Shown here: positions 9,803 to 18,052 of the stretch, piece by piece
How the letters are laid out: each line of letters begins with the position of its first letter
Position numbering within the stretch: position 1 is the stretch's first letter
NCBI GenBank assembly: GCA_027029065.1
Contig: JALVGO010000184.1
Span: 1 to 34,734 of the forward strand
Source: Sulfurovum sp.
GTDB taxonomy: Bacteria > Campylobacterota > Campylobacteria > Campylobacterales > Sulfurovaceae
Length of the DNA stretch: 34,734 nt
Reading direction: 5' to 3'
Notes under the pieces: generated by a model
The model's input: the letters and a program-made list of their open reading frames with translations, nothing else
The model's database searches: none
Told to the model about the DNA's origin: nothing
Position numbers and translations under genes: made by a program

Positions 9803-10381
9803 ATGGCAGAAAAAGACCGTCTGAAGTGGGATAAAAAGTATCGTGAAAAACCTACTCTTCTTGAGACAAGACCGCCAAGCCCACTCCTTGTCAAGCATCT
9901 TACTTCCTGTAAGGGACATTGTGCCATCGACCTTGCCTGCGGAAGCGGCAGACACACTCTCTACCTTCGGCAAGAAGGTTTCTGTGTCGATGCGGTCGAT
10001 ATCTCCTCGGTAGCACTTGAAACACTTGCATCCAAAACCAATGGCAAAGAGGTTAGACTCCTCAAAGAAGACCTCGACACCTTCACACCCAAAATGCACC
10101 GTTATAACCTTGCTGTCATGAGCAACTATCTGGACAGGGCGCTCATCAGACGTACCGCTGCCACGCTCAAACTGGATGCACTTTTTTTCATCGAAACCTA
10201 TATGGATCATCCCGAAAATGAGAAAAAAGATGCCAACCCCGATTTTCTTCTTGCACCAAATGAACTTCCAGACTTTTTCGACAGCAGTTTCGAGATACTC
10301 GAATATGGTGAATACCCCAATGAATCCTACGAACTCTACCGAATGTACAAACAGGGTATTGTGGTGAAAAAACGTCTGTAA
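9803..10381 (+). CDS. class I SAM-dependent methyltransferase (TehB-like)
   Basis: A Rossmann-fold methyltransferase. The SAM-binding motif I is AIDLACGSGRHTLYL near residue 37, with the acidic end of strand 2 in VDAVDISSVAL. An N-terminal WDKKYRE motif resembles TehB and related small-molecule methyltransferases. The frame is open back to 9761, but ATG 9803 has AAAGGA seven bases upstream and begins just after the HIT gene stop, so I chose it (192 residues). It is likely cotranscribed with the two genes before it. The substrate is unknown. Confidence 0.75.
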   Translation: MAEKDRLKWDKKYREKPTLLETRPPSPLLVKHLTSCKGHCAIDLACGSGRHTLYLRQEGFCVDAVDISSVALETLASKTNGKEVRLLKEDLDTFTPKMHRYNLAVMSNYLDRALIRRTAATLKLDALFFIETYMDHPENEKKDANPDFLLAPNELPDFFDSSFEILEYGEYPNESYELYRMYKQGIVVKKRL

Positions 10382-10454
10382 TTTTCAAATTTCTATCATT
10401 ATATTCAGTCCAATATGTCATAATGGTATTTTATCTAAATTATAGGAACAACAC

Positions 10455-10829
10455 ATGGCACTTGTAAATTTGACTGAAGCGAACTTCAACGAGCACATTG
10501 AGAACAACGATATCGTCATCCTTGACTTCTGGGCACCTTGGTGCGGACCGTGCAGACAGTTTGGCCCAATTTTTGAAAAAGTTTCACAGGAGTACCCCGA
10601 TATCCTCTTTGGAAAGATCAATACCGAAGAGGAGCAGGGACTTGCCGGATACTTCCAGATTCAGTCTATCCCTACCGTGATCGTACTGAGAGAAAAGATC
10701 GGTATTTTCCAACAGCCGGGCATGCTGCCTGAAGAGGGTCTGAAAGATATTATCCGACAGGTACAGGAGCTCGATATGGACAAAGTCCGTGAAGAGGTTG
10801 CCAAACAGCAGGCTGAGCAGAACGCCTAA
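10455..10829 (+). CDS. thioredoxin
   Basis: A dithiol-disulfide oxidoreductase with the classic active site WCGPC (Cys30, Cys33) in LDFWAPWCGPCRQF, and cis-proline in SIPTVIV. The thioredoxin fold ends near residue 105; the last 18 residues are a charged, Gln-rich helix (DKVREEVAKQQAEQNA) not found in the smallest thioredoxins. No signal peptide, so it is cytoplasmic. An ATTATAGGAAC stretch just upstream holds the ribosome site. It stands alone, followed by a hairpin. Which thioredoxin paralogue it represents cannot be told. Confidence 0.88.
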   Translation: MALVNLTEANFNEHIENNDIVILDFWAPWCGPCRQFGPIFEKVSQEYPDILFGKINTEEEQGLAGYFQIQSIPTVIVLREKIGIFQQPGMLPEEGLKDIIRQVQELDMDKVREEVAKQQAEQNA

Positions 10830-10835
10830 CCTCTC

Positions 10836-10858
10836 TCCCCTGCCGTGTGGACAGGGGA
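10836..10858 (+). terminator. hairpin after thioredoxin gene
   Basis: TCCCCTG (10836-10842) pairs perfectly with CAGGGGA (10852-10858) across a 9-base loop. The sequence after it is only moderately T-rich (CTTCATATTCTCTTT), so this is a probable but not ideal terminator. Confidence 0.5.
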
Positions 10859-11031
10859 ACCTTCATATTCTCTTTATTCATCAAATAAATTTAACTGATA
10901 TTAAAAACAAAACAGTATCATTTATCTACATAAAACTTTCTTTTTTACCTATATTTATCACTTACTTGGCTGCATCAGTCGGTATTAAGGCAATCCTGCC
11001 ATAATCTTTCCACTCAAAAATAATATGATAT

Positions 11032-11933
11032 CAATCACCAAAAGAGCTCAAAGAGGATTATGAGCAGGTTGAAGTAGCGGCAGTCCTTCAGTGTGGCGGC
11101 AACAGCCGTTCGGCATTTGAACCGACTGCAGGCGGTATCCAGTGGGGAAGCGGCGCAATGGGCTGCGCACTCTGGAAAGGTGTCAGACTCTGTGATATCC
11201 TTGACAGAGCCGGTGTCAAAAAGGTGCCGAGTGGCTTGCCGTACAGGGAAGCGAAAAGGCTGCCTACTACGAAACACCAAACTTCATTCGTGAGCTGCAT
11301 CTTGACGAGCTTGACGACCACGTCATTATCGCCTATCAGATGAACGGCGAAGACCTGCCGTACCTTAACGGCTTCCCTGTAAGACTTGTTATACCGGGTG
11401 TCTACTCTGACAGCTGGATCAAGATGATCAACAACATCACTGTCACAGACAAGTATCAGAGTCTCTTCTTCATGGACCATGCCTATGTCATTCCAGGCAA
11501 CGAATGTGAATGTGAAACACCGGAGAAAAAATTCCCAAAAACAAAACCGATCTACCGAATGAATGTAAAGTCAGTCATCGGATATCCTGCAAACGGAGAC
11601 AAACTCACTCTGAAGTCACAAGCGGTCGTGCGAGGTGTTGCCTTTGACGGTGGGGCAGGAATAAAAGAGGTTCAAATCTCACTTGACGGCGGGAAAACAT
11701 GGGACAAAGCAATCCTTGACAGCGGGAATCTGGGACGATACGCCTACAGAACCTTCCGCTACGGCTTTATTACTCCCCCAACGAATAAGCCAAACAAACT
11801 CGGAAAACTTCAGATCATGGCAAAAGCGATCAACAAACTGGGTGAAGAGCAGCCGCTGGCCAAAAATATCAAGTGGAACCATGGCGGGTACAAATATAAT
11901 GGTATCGATGTCGTTACAGTAGAAGTCGTATAA
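11032..11933 (+). pseudogene. truncated, frameshifted sulfite-oxidase-type (SorA/SoxC) gene
   Basis: Two frames together encode the last two thirds of a molybdopterin sulfite-oxidase-family protein. Frame one (11032 to about 11225) gives QVEVAAVLQCGGNSRSAFEP, including the cysteine that ligands molybdenum in this family, then WGSGAMGCALWKGVRLCDIL. After the A5 run at about 11217 the reading continues one base earlier (EWLAVQGSEKAAYYETPNFIREL), then YLNGFPVRLVIPG and the C-terminal dimer domain to the TAA at 11931-11933. An in-frame TGA at 11026 and the absence of the first part of the family show 5' truncation. A 24-base word shared with the GGDEF-EAL pseudogene interrupts the dimer domain at 11766. 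Sulfite oxidation by this locus is lost. Confidence 0.85.
11766..11789 (+). repeat. 24-base word, copy 1
   Basis: It begins TTTATTACTCC and ends AACGAATAAG, and is identical to 27652-27675. Here it codes FITPPTNK in frame, at a point where the sorA family has no such insert. The core has a short inverted end, TTATT and AATAA. Confidence 0.9.
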
Positions 11934-11944
11934 GGATAGAGAAG

Positions 11945-12052
11945 ATGAAATTGATGAAAAAAACAGTTTTAACAGTACGGCAAGGTACAGAAGATTTTAA
12001 CAAATTCACCTACCCATCCACACGGCATCAAAGTCAGACTCAACACCGGTGA
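11945..12052 (+). pseudogene. remnant start of a second gene after sorA
   Basis: ATG 11945 follows a GGATAGAG ribosome site 8 bases after the sorA stop. It opens with MKLMKKTVLT, like the beginning of an export signal. In SorAB systems the next gene encodes an exported cytochrome c (SorB), so this is probably its first ten codons. The frame then runs out of phase through ywbE sequence and stops at 12050-12052. No CXXCH haem motif remains. Confidence 0.45.
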
Positions 12053-12080
12053 AGTGGGTCGCGTCAAAGAGATACTGTAG
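11973..12080 (+). pseudogene. C-terminal remnant of a YwbE-family gene
   Basis: In the frame ending at TAG 12078-12080 the translation includes KILTNSPTHPHGIKVRL and then GEVGRVKEIL. This is the conserved C-terminal half of the small YwbE family (about 65 residues). The first half is missing: the frame is preceded by TAA at 11970-11972 and by the start of another gene. It marks a deletion junction close to 11973. Confidence 0.7.
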
Positions 12081-12088
12081 CCAAGAGG

Positions 12089-14350
12089 TTATACTCCGTA
12101 TTCGTAGCCGTAACCATAACCGTAACTCTTCTTCGGCGGCATATCATTCATAATGATACCCAAATTGATCTTCTCCTCTTCATAAAAACGGTTTACCACC
12201 TTGATAAAGTTTTTCTGAGAGAAGTTCACACGTATAATGATCAGGGTCAGATCACTCAGATGCATGATCTTCTTGGCATCAGCTACCAGTCCTATCGGAG
12301 GGGAGTCTATCAAAACATAATCGTAGCGGGTTTTCAATACCTCTATCACTTTCTGAAGATTCTCAGACATGATAAGCCCTGTCGGATTTGGCGGCTTGGG
12401 TCCGCTTGTAATGACATGAAGTGTATCGATGCTTGTCTTTTGAATCACTGAAGCCAATGGATCTTTCCCTGACAGCAGCGTACTCATCCCTGTTGTATTG
12501 GGAAGATCAAACGCTTCATGCAGTGTCGGCTTCCTCATGTCAAGATTCACTACGATCACCTTTTTACCATTTTTGGCAATGACTTTTCCAAACTCTGTGG
12601 TTGTCAGTGTTTTTCCCTCACCTGAGACAGAAGAGGTAACGGTAATAACTTTTACCGATTTTGCATTGGGGCTGAGTTCAAGATTTGACCACATCACATG
12701 CATCGCTTCTTTATAATGTATCAGACTGCGTTTATGGGATCGGTGCGGTACAATACCATATACCGGCACATCCGTATAGCGTTCAAGCTCTTCAAGCGAT
12801 TTGAACGTAGTATTGAAAAACTCTCTTGCAAAGGCCTGTACAATCCCTAAAATCAATCCCATGATCAGTCCTACAAGCATGATCATCTTCCTTCTTGGCT
12901 TGAAAGAGACAGAAGGTACGTATGGTGCTTCAAGTATGCGTATGTAAGAGATATTGGAAGCTTCTACAATCGCTGTAGTGGCTCTCTCTTCAAGCAGCAT
13001 AGAGTAGATCTTCTCATTGACCATAAAGTTTCGGTTCAGTACTTCCAGCTTCTGCTCCTGTACCGGAAGATCTTTAAGTTCTTCCTTGTAGGTTTCTATC
13101 TGTCGATCAAGAGAGCGTTTCTCCTCTTTGAGTGTTTTCAGGTTAACCGATACTGTATCGAGCAGAGAACGCTTGAGAGACTCAAGCTGTTTTTTCAGCT
13201 TGATAACCTGCGGATGGTGACGGGTATGGGTGACCAAAAGCGTATCATACTCGACAATAGACTTTTGTATCGCATCGATGATCCCGGATATCTGCCGGCT
13301 TATCTGTACGGAGCTGTCGATATTGATACCCCTCAGACTCTTTTGTGTCTGCACATAGTTTAAAAGACTCTCCAAAATAGAGATCTGCGTCTTCAGCGCA
13401 TAGGCTTTTGCTTCCAGTGTTCCCAGACGGCTGCTGATACTTTTGGCTTTCTCATCCAGACTGACAAAGACATTGGTTGCCTTGTACTGCTGCAGTTTCT
13501 GTGATGATCCCTGCAGGGTTTTATTGATCGCCTTAAGCTGCATATCGATAAATGCCAGTCTTTTTTTCGCACTACGTGATTTTATCTCGAGATTGTCGGC
13601 AATGTAGCTTTGGCTGACAGCATCAAGAATCTCTTTTGCACGCAAGGGTACCGTATCGTTGAAATAGACAGCGATGATACTTGTGCCGTCTTTAACATAG
13701 GGTGATGCAGATATACCGCCAAGTATCAAACCTGCCATATCGCTGTTGTCAGCAATCTCAAACCGGTACTTTTCCGCTTCAAGTCTATAGATCTTTTTGA
13801 CAGTAATAGAAAAATACGGTGTCTCAATCATTGCTCCGTAGGGATAGACCTTATCGACTGCTGTTTCTCCATCCTTCTCAAAAGTGAGCCTGAAACGGAT
13901 ATCATCTACCGGTTCAAGCATAATGGGTCTGCCTTTTATCTCCGCTTTGATATGGTGTGCTACTACCACAAACGGCGTATCTTTGTAAAGTTCTTTCCAC
14001 TTGAAGTGCCGGTAGGCAAAGTAGCGGATACCAAGATCAAGATGCTGCAGTGCCTTTTGTGCAAGCGCACTCGTTTGAAACACAACTGCCTCTTCTGCAA
14101 GCTCATTTCCGGTACCCATCATAGCACCCAGCGTATCTGCCGTAATATAGTTGCTATAGTTGTTCTGGGGAGGTACTTTAAGCAACATACGAGAGCGGTA
14201 CATATCGGGAAGAAAGTAGGCATAGTAGGCGGCAAAGAGAGTTGTCAGCAGCGTAATAAGCAAAATAGACTTTTTATACCGAAACAGTATCCCCGCTATC
14301 TCCCGAAGATCTATCTCGTCATTCTCATCTTTTATGTTACGCTCTGCCAT
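12089..14350 (-). CDS. Wzc-type polysaccharide chain-length regulator and tyrosine autokinase
   Basis: An inner-membrane protein controlling export and length of capsule or exopolysaccharide. It has an N-terminal Wzz domain with membrane helix 1 (SILLITLLTTLFAAYYAYF, about residue 28-46 from ATG 14350), a long periplasmic coiled-coil part, a second membrane helix (MLVGLIMGLILGIVQAF), then a cytoplasmic BY-kinase domain. The kinase has Walker A SSVSGEGKT, Walker A' VIVVNLDMRKP and Walker B YDYVLIDSPP, and a C-terminal tyrosine cluster YGYGYGYEYGV for autophosphorylation. The frame is open back to TTG 14374. ATG 14350 is preferred because it follows an AAGG sequence, but this is not certain. 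No polysaccharide genes are adjacent, so it is an orphan. It faces the sorA/ywbE scar only nine bases beyond its stop. Confidence 0.9.
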   Translation of the reverse strand: MAERNIKDENDEIDLREIAGILFRYKKSILLITLLTTLFAAYYAYFLPDMYRSRMLLKVPPQNNYSNYITADTLGAMMGTGNELAEEAVVFQTSALAQKALQHLDLGIRYFAYRHFKWKELYKDTPFVVVAHHIKAEIKGRPIMLEPVDDIRFRLTFEKDGETAVDKVYPYGAMIETPYFSITVKKIYRLEAEKYRFEIADNSDMAGLILGGISASPYVKDGTSIIAVYFNDTVPLRAKEILDAVSQSYIADNLEIKSRSAKKRLAFIDMQLKAINKTLQGSSQKLQQYKATNVFVSLDEKAKSISSRLGTLEAKAYALKTQISILESLLNYVQTQKSLRGINIDSSVQISRQISGIIDAIQKSIVEYDTLLVTHTRHHPQVIKLKKQLESLKRSLLDTVSVNLKTLKEEKRSLDRQIETYKEELKDLPVQEQKLEVLNRNFMVNEKIYSMLLEERATTAIVEASNISYIRILEAPYVPSVSFKPRRKMIMLVGLIMGLILGIVQAFAREFFNTTFKSLEELERYTDVPVYGIVPHRSHKRSLIHYKEAMHVMWSNLELSPNAKSVKVITVTSSVSGEGKTLTTTEFGKVIAKNGKKVIVVNLDMRKPTLHEAFDLPNTTGMSTLLSGKDPLASVIQKTSIDTLHVITSGPKPPNPTGLIMSENLQKVIEVLKTRYDYVLIDSPPIGLVADAKKIMHLSDLTLIIIRVNFSQKNFIKVVNRFYEEEKINLGIIMNDMPPKKSYGYGYGYEYGV

Positions 14351-14453
14351 CCCTTGCCGCCTTATCAGTTTCAATCGTTTATTTCTAGATTACATAGGTT
14401 ATTCTACTTTAAAAAGGATTAAGGGTACCTCGAACAGTCGTGCTACACCCGTT

Positions 14454-15230
14454 TTAGAGGGGTAGATCTATGACCAGTTTGATAGGACAGTGGTCACTTC
14501 CCATGATCTGATCAAGTATATCGGCATCAACAATCTGATCTTTCAGGTCATCCGAGACAAAAAAGTAGTCGATACGCCAACCGACGTTTCGCCCGCGTGC
14601 ACCTGCACGGTAGCTCCACCAGCTGTAGCGGTCCTTCTCATCTCCATGAACATGCCTGAAGGTATCGACATACCCCTCTGCCACAAGCCTGTCCATCCAT
14701 GCCCGTTCAACAGGAAGGAACCCTGACGTTCCTTCATTTGCCTTAGGTCTTGCAATATCGATCTCTTTATGTGCTGTGTTGACATCCCCGCAGAAGATGA
14801 TCGATTTTCCCTCTGCTCTGAGACGGTTGATATAGTTTAGGAAACGGTCATAAAAGGCAAGTTTGTAGGCAAGTCTCTCTTCACCGCTCTGTCCGTTTGG
14901 AAAGTAGACATTGAAAAAAGCAATATTGCCAAAATGATACTCGTTGATACGCCCCTCATGCAGGATGTCCACCTCTTCACACGCTGATGCTTCTCCCCGG
15001 ATATCCGTAAAAAGAGCTACACCCGACTGCCCCTTTTTTGAGGATGAATTGATACTGTGGAACTTGAAACGACGGGAAAAAAGATCGTCGGGTATCTGGT
15101 CTGCTTCTGCTTTGATCTCCTGCAGTCCCAGAAAATCCATAGGTGTTTCATCGACCCATTGCAGTGCGCCTTTCTTGGCTACGGCACGGATACCGTTGAC
15201 ATTCCATGAAAAAAAAGTAACCCTTCTCAC
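14454..15230 (-). CDS. xth: exodeoxyribonuclease III
   Basis: An AP endonuclease and 3'-exonuclease of base excision repair, cytoplasmic. It belongs to the exonuclease III/EEP fold: SWNVNGIRA (Asn near 11), LQEIKAE (metal-binding Glu), GDVNTAHKEIDIARP (Asp and Asn of the active site), WRIDYFFVS and the terminal GSDHCP His. Length 258 is typical. The start codon is GTG (15230), with AAAGG eight bases upstream; no in-frame ATG lies near it. It is followed by wzc on the same strand after 103 bases. Confidence 0.93.
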   Translation of the reverse strand: MRRVTFFSWNVNGIRAVAKKGALQWVDETPMDFLGLQEIKAEADQIPDDLFSRRFKFHSINSSSKKGQSGVALFTDIRGEASACEEVDILHEGRINEYHFGNIAFFNVYFPNGQSGEERLAYKLAFYDRFLNYINRLRAEGKSIIFCGDVNTAHKEIDIARPKANEGTSGFLPVERAWMDRLVAEGYVDTFRHVHGDEKDRYSWWSYRAGARGRNVGWRIDYFFVSDDLKDQIVDADILDQIMGSDHCPIKLVIDLPL

Positions 15231-15309
15231 CTATGCTGCCTTTTTTTCGTAGCATCATAACCAAATAGCTTGACAGCAGGCTTAGAAAAATGAGTGGTTC
15301 AAGGATCTA

Positions 15310-15780
15310 CTACATCTTTTCAAAAGGGGATGGTCTCGGTGCCTTTCTGCGGTCTTCCCCCTGATATGCTTTGTCACTCTCATAAAGGTTACGGAAATCT
15401 GCTTTCAAAGAGACACCCGCCATCTGCTCAAACTCTGCAAATTCCTCTTTAGGTACAATAAACGAGATCTCCGTTACATGCACCTTATTCTGTTTTGGAT
15501 CGAACTCCTCTTTCTGAAAGGTAACATGTGCAGCAAGCACATCCTCTTCATTGTGGGTGACCAGTCCCTCACTGTACTGATAGCGTACATATTTTGGTAC
15601 CAGTCCAAGCTCTTTGATCTGGGCTATCTTCTCCTCTTTCGCCTTCAGAGATGCATCTTTCGATGCATGCTCACTGCGTAGACCAAAGTAGTCTCCCGTC
15701 ATGATACGGGTAAAGGTTCGTCCCGGATTTTCACTCATACTCTTCTCCTTCTTGCCAAATATACGATCAATAATATTCAT
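15310..15780 (-). CDS. hypothetical protein in an operon with a methyltransferase
   Basis: A 156-residue, soluble, charged protein that I do not recognise. It begins MNIIDRIFGKKEK, and a second possible start is at MSENPGR 14 residues on. There are no membrane segments, no cysteine pairs and no clear motif. The C-terminal part is rich in Arg/Pro (DRRKAPRPSPFEKM). Its ATG overlaps the stop of the upstream methyltransferase gene by four bases (ATGA), so the two are coupled and presumably act together. Confidence 0.7.
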   Translation of the reverse strand: MNIIDRIFGKKEKSMSENPGRTFTRIMTGDYFGLRSEHASKDASLKAKEEKIAQIKELGLVPKYVRYQYSEGLVTHNEEDVLAAHVTFQKEEFDPKQNKVHVTEISFIVPKEEFAEFEQMAGVSLKADFRNLYESDKAYQGEDRRKAPRPSPFEKM

Positions 15781-16436
15781 TGATATCTCTCTCCATTATT
15801 TCCTTCACCCAATAGTACCATATTTTTCCCATTATCTGCAATATAGTCACATCCATACATCTTGGCGAGTGTTCTAAATGTTTTTGGAGAAAAAAAGACA
15901 ATATGGGTTGGGTCTCTGTGGTAGTACCACTGCCCAAAAGCATTTATATCTTCAGGATGAAACTGTGTCTGAATTGCAAGAAAACCACCCGGGTTCAAAC
16001 ATGCAATAAGTGCTTCAAAGACCTCTTTTGGCTGATGGAGGTGTTCAAAGACCTCCGTTGTGACAATAAGATCATATTTTTTACTATCATGCCAATTTTC
16101 CGGATGATATATTGGGTCATAGGCATCCGTATCAATTCCTATATTTTTTAATATCTCTGCCAAAAGCGTACTCTTTCCACAGCCAAAATCAAGCGCAGTT
16201 TTCGGGCTTCCTACATAAGGTATGATAAAATCAACAAAACGCTGAAAGTAGGCTCTGTACCCCTCATCTTTCTCATCATTGGTATGCAGATCGTAACGCT
16301 CTTTCTGCGCTTGCACAGGCTGATAGCAGGAGGGGTCTTTGAAGATGTATTCACAGTTTTTGCAGTAGTGGCATGCAATACCGGAGTCTGTTTTTGTGTA
16401 TATGGAAGTTTTACCGTTGCAGATGTGGCATTTCAA
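15777..16436 (-). CDS. SAM-dependent methyltransferase with N-terminal zinc ribbon
   Basis: A 219-residue protein. Residues 1-30 carry Cys3, Cys6, Cys22, Cys25 and Cys28 in CHIC and CHYCKNC, a probable zinc ribbon. The class I methyltransferase core follows: TALDFGCGKSTLLAEIL (motif I), DAYDPIY, DLIVTTEVFEHLHQP (motif IV, typical of the UbiE/Methyltransf_11-12 type) and LNPGGFLAIQT. The start is TTG 16436, placed seven bases after AAGGAG; the sequence has no nearby in-frame ATG. It overlaps the following gene by four bases. Related zinc-ribbon methyltransferases often act on sugars or protein-linked substrates, but the substrate here is not visible. Confidence 0.8.
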   Translation of the reverse strand: MKCHICNGKTSIYTKTDSGIACHYCKNCEYIFKDPSCYQPVQAQKERYDLHTNDEKDEGYRAYFQRFVDFIIPYVGSPKTALDFGCGKSTLLAEILKNIGIDTDAYDPIYHPENWHDSKKYDLIVTTEVFEHLHQPKEVFEALIACLNPGGFLAIQTQFHPEDINAFGQWYYHRDPTHIVFFSPKTFRTLAKMYGCDYIADNGKNMVLLGEGNNGERYQ

Positions 16437-16537
16437 GAGGTATCTCCTTATTTGAGATTTTGAAAATCATGCCCAATTATTACTGAAAATAACCCCTGTC
16501 ATTGATGGAAGCAGCCCCATGCCCAAGCGGAGGAAAA

Positions 16538-17803
16538 CTATCGTGCAGATGCACTACGCTGTCTGTTTCCGCCACGGGATGCGCTTTTGTTGTCACTCCC
16601 TCTTCTGCGTCCATGGTTGTTGCCTTTGTCGCTTCTGCCATTTTGTATCGGTTCGGGCTTGATGCTCGGATCCAGACGGAATGCTTCAATCTCGACCTTT
16701 TCTATCTTACTGCCAATAAACTTTTCAATACCGTGAAGCAGCTTATGTTCATCGACACAGACAAGCGATACCGCCTCCCCTCTCTCTCCGGCACGTCCTG
16801 TACGCCCAATGCGGTGTACATAATCCTCCGGTACATTGGGCAGCTCATAGTTGACCACATGCGGCAGTTGGTCTATGTCTATCCCTCTGGCAGCGATATC
16901 TGTCGCAACCAGTACCCCTATCTTGCGTGCTTTGAAATCCGCGAGGGCTTTGGTACGTGCTCCCTGGCTTTTATTGCCGTGAATAGCGGCAGCTCTGATA
17001 CCGTTGTCTTCAAGCTGTTTTGTCAGCCTGTTGGCACCGTGTTTGGTACGGGTAAAGACAAGTACCTGTTCCCACTTTTTCGTTTTGATCAGCTGCGAGA
17101 GCAGTTCACGTTTGCGGCTCTTGTCCACATGGTGTACCACCTGGCTGATCTGTTCTGCCGTGGTATTTTCGCGTGCCACTTCTATGGTCTCGGGGTTATG
17201 CAGCAGCCCCGATGCAAGCTTTTTGATCTCTGGCGAGAAGGTAGCCGAAAAAAGAAGTGTCTGACGCTTTTGGGGCATCATTTTCATCAGCTTTTTGATG
17301 TCATGTATAAACCCCATATCAAGCATTCTGTCTGCCTCATCCAAAATGAGTACTTCCAGAGCCGAAAAGTCAATGCCCTTCTGGGATGCGATATCCAAAA
17401 GTCTTCCCGGCGTGGCAATAACGATCTCCACCCCTTTTCGAAGTGCAGAAAGCTGCGGGTTGATACCTACCCCGCCAAAGATCACCACTGACCTGTACGG
17501 CATGTGTGTTCCATAGGTTTTGACACTCTGTGCTACCTGTGCGGCAAGTTCCCGTGTCGGGGTCAAAACAAGTGCCCGTATCTGTTTTTGTTTCATCTTT
17601 GGATGGGTCTGGGAGAGTTTTTCAAGCAAAGGAAGGGTGAACCCTGCGGTTTTCCCAGTACCTGTCTGTGCTGCAGCAAGGACATCACGTCCTGCAAGCA
17701 CGACAGGGATCGCCTGTTTTTGAATGGGTGTAGGCTCACTGTAGCCTTCTTGTGAAACTGCTTTAAGCAGCGGCTTTGACAGCCCTAATGTATGAAATGA
17801 CAT
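16538..17803 (-). CDS. rhlE: DEAD-box RNA helicase, RhlE type
   Basis: An ATP-dependent RNA helicase of ribosome assembly or RNA decay. Ordered motifs: Q motif [14 protein letters not shown], motif [33 protein letters not shown] in [17 protein letters not shown] in [19 protein letters not shown] and [15 protein letters not shown]. The C-terminal tail after residue 370 is basic and rich in Arg, Gly and Ser, as in RhlE proteins that bind RNA nonspecifically. The frame is open to 17866, but ATG 17803 (MSFHTLGL) has AAAGG at a fair distance and fits the family start; this gives 421 residues. A leader of about 165 bases separates it from a likely promoter at 17975. Confidence 0.92.
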   Translation of the reverse strand: MSFHTLGLSKPLLKAVSQEGYSEPTPIQKQAIPVVLAGRDVLAAAQTGTGKTAGFTLPLLEKLSQTHPKMKQKQIRALVLTPTRELAAQVAQSVKTYGTHMPYRSVVIFGGVGINPQLSALRKGVEIVIATPGRLLDIASQKGIDFSALEVLILDEADRMLDMGFIHDIKKLMKMMPQKRQTLLFSATFSPEIKKLASGLLHNPETIEVARENTTAEQISQVVHHVDKSRKRELLSQLIKTKKWEQVLVFTRTKHGANRLTKQLEDNGIRAAAIHGNKSQGARTKALADFKARKIGVLVATDIAARGIDIDQLPHVVNYELPNVPEDYVHRIGRTGRAGERGEAVSLVCVDEHKLLHGIEKFIGSKIEKVEIEAFRLDPSIKPEPIQNGRSDKGNNHGRRRGSDNKSASRGGNRQRSASAR

Positions 17804-17974
17804 CGTTATATTACCTTTATGATCTGTATGAAAGATCGACCAAGCCTGCAGAAATGCCCGGTCCAAGGCTGAGTTTTATGTTTGATTGTTCTATGGAAGA
17901 TTCAGAAAGAATCCCCCTTCCCGTTGATCAGGGAATATTTGAGAGTTGACCGATATACGCTTAAATTGTAGGAC

Positions 17975-17980
17975 AGTATA
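17975..17980 (-). promoter_or_regulatory. -10 box of the rhlE promoter
   Basis: TATACT on the minus strand, the best -10 candidate upstream of rhlE. It predicts an untranslated leader of about 165 bases with no ORF of note. Long leaders are common in cold-induced helicase genes, but induction is not shown by the sequence. Confidence 0.4.
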
Positions 17981-18021
17981 CCATAAGTTTGTCTCTTTCG
18001 TGCTTTTGTGCTCCAAAACGC

Positions 18022-18027
18022 TATAAT
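18022..18027 (+). promoter_or_regulatory. -10 box of the TRAP binding-protein promoter
   Basis: TATAAT, 25 bases before the ATG at 18053, with AGAGG eight bases before that ATG. Together with the box at 17975 it forms a divergent promoter region; nothing else was seen in 17804-18052. Confidence 0.6.
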
Positions 18028-18052
18028 AAGTGCAAAAAAAGAGGCTGTTTGT

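Noticed and set aside
16502..17491. 329-residue open frame on the plus strand opposite rhlE
   Set aside because: Low-complexity translation without motifs, lying wholly antisense to a clear DEAD-box helicase; it follows from codon bias of the real gene.
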